Positions 11,146 to 19,317 of a stretch of DNA of 64,000 nt are shown here, one piece after another. Position 1 is the first letter of the stretch. Every line of letters begins with the position of its first letter. This stretch comes from Bryobacter sp. (lineage in GTDB: Bacteria > Acidobacteriota > Terriglobia > Bryobacterales > Bryobacteraceae). The translations under genes were made by a program, and so were the position numbers. The notes under the pieces were generated by a model that saw only the letters and a program-made list of their open reading frames with translations, was not told where the DNA came from and did no database searches. Location of the stretch: NCBI GenBank assembly GCA_022843605.1, contig JALHNI010000020.1, forward strand, positions 1 through 64,000, given 5' to 3'.

Positions 11146-11862
11146 TTAGCGCTTACTGGCTTTTGTAACCGCCACTTCGTAGAACCCCACCGGGGCGGCG
11201 GCGCCCGCCGAGTCCAGCGCCAGCAACTCCAGGCGCAGCAAACCGTCCGGAAGGTCTCGGGCCTCCACCGTCACCCGTAGCGAAGACTCCGGCCAGCCCC
11301 GTCCCTCTCGCACCAACAATACCTTTTCCGACGCACTCAACACCCGCACCCGGTAGCCACTGGCCGGTTCCGGCGCCACCTCAAAGCGCAGTTCCACGCG
11401 TGCCACGTCCGAGCCAATCTCCAGGCGTAGCGCCGCGTCATTTCCACGAGTCGTGCCGCGCGGCAAGGTCAAGCTCACTTGTCTGGCTTCCAACACTGGC
11501 TGCATCTTTGCCTTGGGCCCCAGCCAGAACCATCCCGCTCCAGCCGTCAGCAGCACTGCGGCCGCAGCTTCCAGCCACCAGAGACCCCGCCGGCGCGGGC
11601 GAGTCTTCGCCATCAGCGCCCGGGCCACCGCCAACCGCTCACTCTGCCCGGTTTGCTCCAGGTAACCTCGCCAGGCGCGCGCCTCTGCCTCCGGCAATTG
11701 GCCTTGAGCGAGGGCGTCGATCCGGTCGTTCTCTACTTCGCGCACCAGCGCATGAAGTTCCGAATCGACAATCAGTGCCTCGCCAATCGCCTCACGCTCA
11801 GCTCCCTCGCCCTCCCCGAGCAGATAGCGCTCAATCTCTTCCCTCGAATATTCAGGCTTCAC
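11146..11862 (-). CDS. Single-pass membrane protein, putative anti-sigma factor
   Basis: This 238-aa protein is encoded 15 bases after a sigma-factor gene. It has a cytoplasmic helical region of ~90 residues (EIERYLLGEGEGAEREAIGEAL), an RPRRRG stop-transfer cluster, one membrane helix (about 94-114, LWWLEAAAAVLLTAGAGWFWL) and a ~120-residue beta-rich outer domain. The layout fits a membrane anti-sigma factor. The N-terminal region lacks the H-x3-C-x2-C zinc motif of classical ZAS anti-sigmas, so the assignment rests on position and topology. The start is GTG at 11862; no strong ribosome-binding site was seen, so translation may be coupled to the sigma gene. Confidence 0.65.
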   Translation of the reverse strand: MKPEYSREEIERYLLGEGEGAEREAIGEALIVDSELHALVREVENDRIDALAQGQLPEAEARAWRGYLEQTGQSERLAVARALMAKTRPRRRGLWWLEAAAAVLLTAGAGWFWLGPKAKMQPVLEARQVSLTLPRGTTRGNDAALRLEIGSDVARVELRFEVAPEPASGYRVRVLSASEKVLLVREGRGWPESSLRVTVEARDLPDGLLRLELLALDSAGAAAPVGFYEVAVTKASKR

Positions 11863-11877
11863 AATAAAATTGGCTTC

Positions 11878-12438
11878 TCATTTCTCAGTGTCCCGAATCG
11901 CCGATTCATCACGATTGAGCCCCTGCCGCACGCACTCTTCCAGCCGCTCGCGAATCCGCAACGCCCGATTTCGCAGGGCGTTGAGACCCAGTCCCCGCTC
12001 CTCGGCCAGTTCTTTTCTTTGCTCAATCTGCCGGGTCCCGCCGTAATAACCAAGAATCAGTTGGCGATGATCGGCATCCAACTTCTCCAGACATCGTTCC
12101 AGACACGCCATGGCCCGCGCATCTTCCGCCGCTTCCGTCTCCGGCGGGATCATCTTCTTCATCGCCAATTCACGGCGTCTCAGGCGGGTCGCGGTCTCCC
12201 GAAGCAGGAGTCGCGCGACGCCGGCGCAGTAGCGCTCCACGTGGTCAATCGGCTCTCCGTCACTCAGTTTGCGGGCCACCCGGTTCAGCGTCTCATCCGC
12301 CAGATCCTCGGGCTCCGCGCAGCGCTCCCATCGAAAGTAGCGGATCAGCCGCTGCCGCAGCTCCTCATAGAGGCCGCCTGCCGTCTCCCGGTCGTCCGCC
12401 AGCCGGCGAATCAATGCTTCGAGATGCGCCTTTTCCAC
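11878..12438 (-). CDS. ECF-like sigma-70 family RNA polymerase sigma factor
   Basis: This 186-aa protein has the layout of a two-domain sigma factor. A region-2-like segment (LIRYFRWERCAEPEDLADETLNR) is joined to a region-4-like helix-turn-helix block (LDADHRQLILGYYGG, then ELAEERGLGLNALRNRALRIRERL). The reading frame stays open far upstream inside the CHAT gene. I chose GTG at 12438 because it lies two bases after the CHAT stop and starts just before the first conserved helix. The gene is coupled to CHAT-TPR upstream and a putative membrane anti-sigma downstream, so it may report on the envelope system encoded by this operon. Confidence 0.82.
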   Translation of the reverse strand: MEKAHLEALIRRLADDRETAGGLYEELRQRLIRYFRWERCAEPEDLADETLNRVARKLSDGEPIDHVERYCAGVARLLLRETATRLRRRELAMKKMIPPETEAAEDARAMACLERCLEKLDADHRQLILGYYGGTRQIEQRKELAEERGLGLNALRNRALRIRERLEECVRQGLNRDESAIRDTEK

Positions 12439-12440
12439 CG

Positions 12441-15107
12441 CTAGCGCCAATCTCCCTGTAAATGGAAGCCGGCCCAGAAATAGGGGTCCTTCCAACGGGG
12501 ATCGGCGCGCATCGAGAGTTGGGCCTTGCGGAGTGCGGCCCCGGCCGCTAGACGCTCCTTTAGTAGCCCTTCGTAAAAGCGGCGCATCAGTTCCGCCGTC
12601 GCCCGATCCTCCACTTCCCATTGGCTGGCCAATACCTTCGCCGCGCCGGCATAGAGAAAGCCCCGCGTCAGGCTCATGGCTCCCTCGCCGTTCAGCTCAG
12701 CGCCCACAGCCGTGCTGCAGCCACTCAACACCACCAACTGCGCCGCCAGCCGCAAGTTGTAGATTTCGTACAAGCGCAAATGACCATTCCGAGGCCGGCC
12801 CTGCGCGTCCACCTGCGAAAAGATCACCGCCGACAACTCCGGCCTCGAAGCATCCACCGTGGCGTGCGTCGCCAGATGCACGATCGAGCTCTCCCGAATG
12901 GCCGCCTGGTCCATCAGGCTCCGCGTCGCCTCCAGTCCGGTCCATTGGATGGCCGTCCCTGCCGGCGCCAGCTTCAGAATCTCCGCAGCCTCAATCCTCG
13001 AAAAGTGCAGCCGCCCGTAGTCGCTCTTCCGTTCGGACGTCAGGAAGTCGTTGCTGCCCTTCAGCCGTGGATCGCTCGCGTCGAACACCGGGTCGGCTAC
13101 GACGCTCAGCTTCTGTTTCGCCGTCGGCCGTACCGTTGCCCGTAGCCCCACCAGCGTCGCGGCCGAGGGCAACTCAACCACCTCAAAACGGTCGAGCGTG
13201 TTCCCCAAGGCCTGAAAGCTCAAATGGTCAAGCGGCGCATCCGGCACCACCACCAGGCGCGAAATGCCTGGCATGGCTCCCAGTGGCGCAATCAGGAGCC
13301 GGTGGAGTTCTCCTGACGCCACGGCATCGCTGGCCCTTTTCGCGATCGACGTCCGCAGTCGCGCCACCAACGCTTCCACCATCTTCCGCTTGGGCATGCG
13401 CACGGCGCGCAGACGGTTTCGCGTCAGCACCCAGGCCCAGCCGCCTTCATCATCGAGGGCATACTCCACCAGCGCGGTCCGTGCGTCCGGTATCTGCCGT
13501 TGAATCGCTTCGATCGACGCGACCGTCCCGGCATTCACGGCGCGATCGGCATGCAGCTTGCGCCATTGCTCAAAAAGCCCATCCAGGTTCCTTCGCGCTT
13601 CCAGCACCGCCGGACCGGGAGCCCCGCCGCTCAGGCGCTGCAGCCGTTGCGCCTGCGTATGAATCTCGCGAGTGAGTGCTCGTTCCCGAGCCACCCACGT
13701 CTGATCCTCGGCGCGTGTTTCGCGTGCCGCCAGCACCCGATCCAGCAGTAGCCTCGCCCGGCTCCGCTCGCTCATCGCGAAAGCGGCGCGCTCGTCCTTC
13801 AGCGCCATCAACAGCGAGATCGCCTCCCGATAGACGCGCTGCTGCGTCGCAAAAAATGCCCCTCGAAGTTCCGGACTCACCACGCCTGCGCGCAATCCTT
13901 CAATCAAGTCGACCGCCGCTTCCAGTGCGGGACGCGCGTCGTTCAGCCGTCCTGACTGCCGCAATGCCCGCGCCCGTACCGCCTCTGAGGCGGCCTGCCC
14001 CAAGCGGTTTCCAACCGCCTCCTGCATCTCTACCGCTTCGGCAGCCACCCGCACTGCTTCGTCCGTCCGTCCGGCTTTCAGGTACGCTTCCGCCAGTTTC
14101 TCGAGTGTCTGGGCTTCGCCGTACCGGTCGCCCAGTTGACGCTTGATCGCCAGCGACTCCTCATAAAGCGCCAGGTCACCGGTTAAGCCGGCCAAGTTGT
14201 GGAGCACATATGCCTGCCCGCGACGGTCGTTCTTCTCTCGCAGGACAGCCAGAGCCTTCTCGAATGAGTCCTTCCCTCCGGCGCCTTCAACCATGCCCAG
14301 GTTGCTCAACGTATACGCTTCACCCACCGCATCCCCGAGCTTGCGCCAAATGCCCAGCGCCTGCGCGTATCGCGAGCGCGCTTGCCGCACCTCACCGAGC
14401 GACGCGTACATCAGCCCGATGCTGTTCAGCGTGTCCGCCTCGCCCCGCGGGCTCTTCAACTTTCGCCAGATTCCCAAGGCCTCTTCGTAAGCCAGCAACG
14501 CCTTCTCCACCTCTCCCCAGGTGTATTCGACGCTCGCCAGCCCAAAGAGTGTGTAGGCTACTCCTATTTCGTCGGCGATCTCCTTGCGGATGGCCATCGC
14601 CTCGCGATACGCCGACAGCGCTTCCGGGTTCCGGCCTAAGGACCATTGCGTTGAACCGAGGTTGTGCAACGCCAGAGCCTGTTCGAAACGTTCACCCGTC
14701 ACCCGGCGTATAGCTAGCGCGCGCTCGTAGTGCTCAATGCCCTCGTTGGCTGCCCCCGTAGCGACCAGAACGCGCGCTATTCCGTAATGCAGGCCCGCCT
14801 TCAGCTTGTTGTCGCCGCGGTCCCCCAGTGTGGCCAGGCCGGCCCGAAACTCGTCGAGCGCCTTTGCACGGTCCCCCGTCAGATCGAGCAACTGTCCCAG
14901 CCGCCAGCGGGCTCTTGCTTCCGGCTCAGCTTCGTGGACTTGTTTCCACAGCTCCGCTGCCCGCGCATAGAGCGGGATCGCCTCCCGGTGCGTTTTTGCC
15001 TCCAGCCGTAGCTTCTCCGCTGCGCTGAAAAGTTCCGGAGCGCTTTCCTGAGCGAACCCGAAACTGGCGAACAGCAGAACCACTAGACGGCAGCCAGCCT
15101 GCTGCAT
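12441..15107 (-). CDS. Secreted TPR-CHAT protein (caspase-like peptidase)
   Basis: This 888-aa protein has a Sec-type signal (residues ~1-19, ending FGFAQ). About ten tetratricopeptide repeats span residues ~30-390 (for example LHNLGSTQWSLGRNPEALSAYREAMAI). After a helical linker comes a C-terminal CHAT domain (~540-888). The predicted catalytic dyad is intact: H748 in HLATHATVD and C797 in VLSGCSTA. CHAT proteins are caspase/separase-fold cysteine peptidases often found in signalling or conflict systems. Here the signal sequence puts the protease outside the cytoplasm, and the gene sits between a Ser/Thr kinase (22-base gap) and a sigma factor (2-base gap). Confidence 0.9.
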   Translation of the reverse strand: MQQAGCRLVVLLFASFGFAQESAPELFSAAEKLRLEAKTHREAIPLYARAAELWKQVHEAEPEARARWRLGQLLDLTGDRAKALDEFRAGLATLGDRGDNKLKAGLHYGIARVLVATGAANEGIEHYERALAIRRVTGERFEQALALHNLGSTQWSLGRNPEALSAYREAMAIRKEIADEIGVAYTLFGLASVEYTWGEVEKALLAYEEALGIWRKLKSPRGEADTLNSIGLMYASLGEVRQARSRYAQALGIWRKLGDAVGEAYTLSNLGMVEGAGGKDSFEKALAVLREKNDRRGQAYVLHNLAGLTGDLALYEESLAIKRQLGDRYGEAQTLEKLAEAYLKAGRTDEAVRVAAEAVEMQEAVGNRLGQAASEAVRARALRQSGRLNDARPALEAAVDLIEGLRAGVVSPELRGAFFATQQRVYREAISLLMALKDERAAFAMSERSRARLLLDRVLAARETRAEDQTWVARERALTREIHTQAQRLQRLSGGAPGPAVLEARRNLDGLFEQWRKLHADRAVNAGTVASIEAIQRQIPDARTALVEYALDDEGGWAWVLTRNRLRAVRMPKRKMVEALVARLRTSIAKRASDAVASGELHRLLIAPLGAMPGISRLVVVPDAPLDHLSFQALGNTLDRFEVVELPSAATLVGLRATVRPTAKQKLSVVADPVFDASDPRLKGSNDFLTSERKSDYGRLHFSRIEAAEILKLAPAGTAIQWTGLEATRSLMDQAAIRESSIVHLATHATVDASRPELSAVIFSQVDAQGRPRNGHLRLYEIYNLRLAAQLVVLSGCSTAVGAELNGEGAMSLTRGFLYAGAAKVLASQWEVEDRATAELMRRFYEGLLKERLAAGAALRKAQLSMRADPRWKDPYFWAGFHLQGDWR

Positions 15108-15129
15108 GAGCCCCAGTATATCGGGCTGC

Positions 15130-17424
15130 CTAGCGAATCAGCTTCTGAAAAACGCTGACGATGCGGTCCGGGCTCTCCCGCGCCACGAAGTTGAAGTTCC
15201 GGCCCGACTTCAGCTTGATGTGAAAGGCCTTCATCCCCTGAATGGCCATGCGGTTCATCTTCACCTCGTCGATGTCCGAAAGTGGCGCATCAAAACTATC
15301 GCCGGCAAAGCTCGTTTCGTAGCGCACCGTCTGGTCCACCACGCGCAGCACGCCCCGGCAGTGGTTCCACTGGCGATCGTAAGGATTCAGCCCTTTCAGG
15401 CCCTGATGATCGTGAGAGACAGGCCACGAGTAGCGAGTGGGTCCCGGCAACGGTTGCGGTAACGGCTGAGGCAAAGGCTGCGGCAGCGCCTGGGTGTTCT
15501 GATGCTGCTGATCCGGTGGCTGCGGAAAGGGCAGGGGACTCTGAACGCGCCGGACCTCCACCAGAGCCGTAGCCGTAACGGCCCGTCCGCCCGCGTCCAC
15601 CGCCGTCAGCACGTAGCGGGCATTCTGACGTGGCTGCACTCGAGTCTCGCCCTGCAGCGCCACCGGACCCGGTTCAGGCGAAATCGAAACCTTCGCTGCC
15701 CCGCTCACTGACCAGCTCAAGCTCACCGGTTGACCGGCTTCGACACTCGCCGGCTGCGCCTGAAACGAATTGATCCGGGGACCCGTCACCGGATCGACCC
15801 TTGGCACCAACACCGTCGAATTGCCCGACGGCGAAAAGCCCTTCGACTCCACGCTCAGCAGCACCTGAGCCTGCTGCGTCGCACCATCCGGGCCCACTGC
15901 CTCAAGCGTATAGGTCTTCGATTCGCCCGGCCGCAACTCCTGGCTCCCACTCGCCGCCACGCTTTGTCCGTCCAGCTTCACGTTCGAGCCGTTCTGCACC
16001 TCCCAACTGAGCAAAGCCAATTCGCCCGCCTTGACGCGGTCCGGCGTCACCTCCAGCCGCGAAATGCGGGCCCCTTCGGGAGAAACGACGCTCACCTCCA
16101 GCTTGCGCCGCACCACCTCGCCGCTGCGGGGACGGGCAATCAGCGTATAGGTCGTCGTGTCCGACGGGGAGACATTGGCGCTGCCCGACGGACCTTGCTT
16201 CCCAACCCCTTCAATCTCGACACTCTCCGCATCCGCCACATCCCAGGACAGCTTCACCGCCTCGCCGCGCTTCACGCTTTGCGGCTCCGCTCGAAACGCC
16301 TTAATCTGCGGCACGGCGCTAGGGCGCAGGAAAAGCCAGAGCGCTGCCAGCAACAACAGGCCACCCAGGGCGCCCGCCAGCACCAGCCAGTTCCTGGACG
16401 GTGGCACCGGCGCAGGCACTGGTAACGGTAAAGGCAGCGGCGCCGGCTTCGCCTCGTCCTTGCGCTGAAACGCCCGCTCCATCTCCAGCATGTCCGGATA
16501 GCGATCTTCCACGCGCAACGCCAAGCCCTTCATCAGTACCGCTTCCGTGCCGGGTGGCATGGCGATCCCCAAAGCGCTTGGCGGCGCCAGAGTGTCGGAC
16601 TTAAAACGGTCCGGCGCCGCCGGCGGCATGGTCCCGGTGATCGCCCGGTAGAAGGTCGCCGCAGTCGCGTAAACGTCGGTCCAGGGCCCCTGCTGGCCCT
16701 TGCTCTCGTACTGCTCAAACGGAGCGTAGCCGTGCTTCAGAATCACCGACAGATTCAGGCTCTTCTGCCCCATGGCCTGCCGGGCCGCCCCGAAGTCGAT
16801 CACCTTCACATGACCGCTGCGCACCAGAAAGATGTTGTCCGCGCTGATGTCGCGATGCAGCACCCCCGCCGCGTGAACCTCCCGCAGCGCGTCCATCACC
16901 CACAGCAAATACTTGAGCGCCTGCTCCGCCGGGATCTTGCCGCCCTGCTGCTCAAGGTGCTTGTCCAGCGTGATTCCGTCCAGAAACTCGAGGATCATGT
17001 AAGCCGTGTCATTCTCGGCGAAGAAGTCCTCCACGCGCACAATGTTCGGATGATCCTGAAACTTGCGCACCAGGCGCGCTTCGTCCAGAAAGCGCTCGAG
17101 CCCCCACTGATAGTCCTTTTTGAAGCTCGCCGACGCCGGAAAGACGCTCGGCTCGCCGCGCATCCGCACGGCCATTCCCGAAGGAAAATACTCCTTCACC
17201 GCGACCTTCGAGTCGAGCACCAGATCCCTACCGATATACGTGATGCCGAAGCCGCCATCCCCCAGCACCCGGCCAACCAGATAACGCTCCTTCAGGACGA
17301 TGCCAGGAGCCAGATGGAGCAGGGAATCGACCGCCGTACCCGCCACATAGCCGCATTTCGCGCACACCGCCGCCCCGCCGCTCAACTCCATGCACCCCAG
17401 ACAATACTGCGCCGCGTTCTCCAT
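15130..17424 (-). CDS. Membrane Ser/Thr protein kinase with N-terminal zinc ribbon, Ig-like repeats and PH-like C-terminus
   Basis: This is a 764-aa Hanks-type kinase. A zinc ribbon (C8, C11, C21, C24) precedes the kinase domain: glycine loop 55-60 (GDGGFG), K77 (VAVKE), HRD 190-192 and DFG 210-212, so it should be active. A transmembrane helix follows at about 345-365. The outer part has about three Ig/bacterial-surface-type beta repeats (each containing LSW and TYTL-like strands), a PLPQ proline repeat, and a ~90-residue C-terminal region resembling a bacterial PH-like domain (VVDQTVRYETSFAGDSF, then IKLKSGRNFNFVA). It lies 3 bases downstream of a PP2C gene, giving a kinase-phosphatase pair. 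Confidence 0.93.
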   Translation of the reverse strand: MENAAQYCLGCMELSGGAAVCAKCGYVAGTAVDSLLHLAPGIVLKERYLVGRVLGDGGFGITYIGRDLVLDSKVAVKEYFPSGMAVRMRGEPSVFPASASFKKDYQWGLERFLDEARLVRKFQDHPNIVRVEDFFAENDTAYMILEFLDGITLDKHLEQQGGKIPAEQALKYLLWVMDALREVHAAGVLHRDISADNIFLVRSGHVKVIDFGAARQAMGQKSLNLSVILKHGYAPFEQYESKGQQGPWTDVYATAATFYRAITGTMPPAAPDRFKSDTLAPPSALGIAMPPGTEAVLMKGLALRVEDRYPDMLEMERAFQRKDEAKPAPLPLPLPVPAPVPPSRNWLVLAGALGGLLLLAALWLFLRPSAVPQIKAFRAEPQSVKRGEAVKLSWDVADAESVEIEGVGKQGPSGSANVSPSDTTTYTLIARPRSGEVVRRKLEVSVVSPEGARISRLEVTPDRVKAGELALLSWEVQNGSNVKLDGQSVAASGSQELRPGESKTYTLEAVGPDGATQQAQVLLSVESKGFSPSGNSTVLVPRVDPVTGPRINSFQAQPASVEAGQPVSLSWSVSGAAKVSISPEPGPVALQGETRVQPRQNARYVLTAVDAGGRAVTATALVEVRRVQSPLPFPQPPDQQHQNTQALPQPLPQPLPQPLPGPTRYSWPVSHDHQGLKGLNPYDRQWNHCRGVLRVVDQTVRYETSFAGDSFDAPLSDIDEVKMNRMAIQGMKAFHIKLKSGRNFNFVARESPDRIVSVFQKLIR
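15445..15486 (-). repeat. Tandem Pro-Gln-Pro-Leu coding repeat
   Basis: On the minus strand 42 bases encode three and a half copies of the LPQP unit in the kinase gene, between the last Ig-like repeat and the PH-like end. Synonymous codons vary between copies, so the repeat looks maintained at protein level and probably forms a stiff polyproline spacer. Confidence 0.75.
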
Positions 17425-17427
17425 CTT

Positions 17428-18141
17428 TCAAACCCTCCAGACGGCAATCGCCGACTCGTTGTCCGCCTCGCCGCTGGCCATCCGGGCCAGCCGCTCTCTC
17501 AGCCGCAATTGCATTCCGCCCAGCCATTCCGACGCTCCCCGTGCTCGAACCCGTTCGGCCTCCATCTCGAGTTCCGTCACTAGTTCCCAGAAACCGTCGC
17601 TGGCCAGCAGGAACGCATCCCCGCTCTCCACCGTCGCCGCCCCGGCCGACATCTCCGCCGTCAGACCGCCCAGGCTTTTCAGCAATCGGTTCCGGTCCGG
17701 ATGCTGCCGGATCTCGGCCGCGCTTATCCGGCCTGCGTCCACCAACGTTTGCGGCACACTATGGTCCAACGTCTGTTCGACGATCGCCCCGGCCCGAAAC
17801 CGGTAGAGCCGCGAGTCGCCGCTGTACACCCACCGCGCCTCCTGCCCGTTCGAAGCCAGCAGCACCAGCGTGGTGCGCATCGCTTTCCACTCGGGACGCT
17901 CCACCTGCTTCGCACGCACCGCTTCATTGGCCGCCTCGCCCAACTGCATAAGATCCGGGTTCTGGCCAAACCCCTCGGCGATCGCCCTTAGGGCGGCTCC
18001 GGAGGCGATCTCGCCACCGCCCATGCCGCCCAAGCCGTCGGCCAGCGCCCAGCCGTACCATTCACCAGCAGCGCCGCTCCACACCGCGTCCTGATTCGTC
18101 TCCCGGCCCCCGAGTTCGCAGATCTGCGCCGTCTCAAACAT
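17428..18141 (-). CDS. PP2C-family Ser/Thr protein phosphatase (soluble)
   Basis: This 237-aa metal-dependent phosphatase should reverse phosphorylation by the adjacent kinase. The PP2C motifs are all present: GRETNQDAV near the N-terminus, ALADGLGGMGGGE, YSGDSRLYRF, LASDGFWE and the terminal DNESAIAV. These supply the aspartates expected for the two-metal centre. There is no membrane segment. It is coupled by 3-base gaps to the trypsin-FHA gene upstream and the kinase gene downstream. It is the shorter of two PP2C proteins in this operon and is not a close copy of the other. Confidence 0.93.
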   Translation of the reverse strand: MFETAQICELGGRETNQDAVWSGAAGEWYGWALADGLGGMGGGEIASGAALRAIAEGFGQNPDLMQLGEAANEAVRAKQVERPEWKAMRTTLVLLASNGQEARWVYSGDSRLYRFRAGAIVEQTLDHSVPQTLVDAGRISAAEIRQHPDRNRLLKSLGGLTAEMSAGAATVESGDAFLLASDGFWELVTELEMEAERVRARGASEWLGGMQLRLRERLARMASGEADNESAIAVWRV

Positions 18142-18144
18142 CGC

Positions 18145-19317
18145 CTATCCGTTCCCCAACTCGAACTCGTTCTCTCGCGTGGCCAGATAGAAGCGATCCC
18201 CGCGCTTCAGTTCCTTCGCCTGCCCGGCCGGGAGGCGGGTCCCGTTAGCCAGAAACGTCCCATTGCTCGACCCCAGATCCTCCAGCCACACCCGCCCGGT
18301 CGACGCTTCGTGCCGCACCTGGCAGTGCCGCTTCGACACGCCCGCGGCATCCTCCGGATACACCAACTGAGCCATCTTCGCGTCGCGCCCCAGCGCGAGC
18401 GTCACACCTTCCAGTGCGATATTCTGCCCGGCGTAGTAGCCCGAAACGCCCCGCAAGGCTGGCCGCACCACCGGCGATGGTGCGGAAGCGGCCAGGGCTC
18501 CCTGTCTTCGGGTCGCCAGCATGCGCCGCACCGCTACCACGAGCACACCCGCCAACAGCCCCACGAGCCAACCCGGAATCGTGGGTCCAGCGGACGTCAC
18601 CTCCCCGATTCCACAACGGCTGCTTTCCACCTCGGCCGCAATCTTCAGACCTTTCAATTCGTCCAGCAACTCCGCACTCTCGATCGCGAAGTTCATGCCG
18701 TCGGCCAGTGGCACGCGCTCTTCCTTGCCGTCCGCCGTCAGCACGGAGACCAGCGCCTTCATCGAATTGATTCCGATGACGCGCCCGCAATCATCGAACA
18801 GCGGGCCGCCGGAATTGCCCGGATTCGCCGCCGCCGTCGTCTGGATCAGGCGCTCCCCAGCGCTCGGCCCCCTCTTATTGCTCGCAAAGAATTTGCTGAT
18901 CACGCCCTGCGTGATCGTCGGGATGTGCATCCCCTCCGCCCCGGCCAGGCTCTTGGCCGCGCCGGGATAGCCGATCGCCCACACCGCTTGCCCGTCCCGC
19001 AACTGCGGTCGCCCCCCGAAGCGCACCGTAGGCCCTCCGAGCGCCTTCTGCACCTCCAGTACAGCCAGATCCTTGTCCTTGTTGAACCACCGCACCTTGG
19101 CTTCGCTGGTCAGGCGGTTCTCATTCATCACCCAGATTTGCGACTCGCCCCGCATGCAGCAGACGTGCCAATTCGTCGCCACCAGACGCTCGCCGATCCA
19201 GAAGCCGCTCCCCGAACTCTTCTCCAGCAGCACCAGCACCGTACTGCTCTTCATCTGCGCCATCGGCGGCTCAGCCGCCAAACGCAGCGCAATCGCCAGT
19301 AGCGTGAACCACCTCAC
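18145..19317 (-). CDS. Membrane trypsin-like serine protease fused to a C-terminal FHA domain
   Basis: This 390-aa protein has a signal/anchor (residues 1-16). A trypsin-like domain follows with an intact triad: H51 (TNWHVC), D83 (KDKDLAVL) and S169 (NPGNSGGPLF). After one membrane helix (about 248-263) and a basic segment, residues ~300-390 form an FHA domain (LALGRD, VSKRHCQV, LGSSNGTF). Topology predicts a periplasmic protease and a cytoplasmic phosphothreonine reader, which would link envelope proteolysis to the kinase/PP2C pair. It shares 4-base ATGA coupling with the upstream PP2C-TM gene. The fusion order is the striking part. Confidence 0.92.
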   Translation of the reverse strand: MRWFTLLAIALRLAAEPPMAQMKSSTVLVLLEKSSGSGFWIGERLVATNWHVCCMRGESQIWVMNENRLTSEAKVRWFNKDKDLAVLEVQKALGGPTVRFGGRPQLRDGQAVWAIGYPGAAKSLAGAEGMHIPTITQGVISKFFASNKRGPSAGERLIQTTAAANPGNSGGPLFDDCGRVIGINSMKALVSVLTADGKEERVPLADGMNFAIESAELLDELKGLKIAAEVESSRCGIGEVTSAGPTIPGWLVGLLAGVLVVAVRRMLATRRQGALAASAPSPVVRPALRGVSGYYAGQNIALEGVTLALGRDAKMAQLVYPEDAAGVSKRHCQVRHEASTGRVWLEDLGSSNGTFLANGTRLPAGQAKELKRGDRFYLATRENEFELGNG

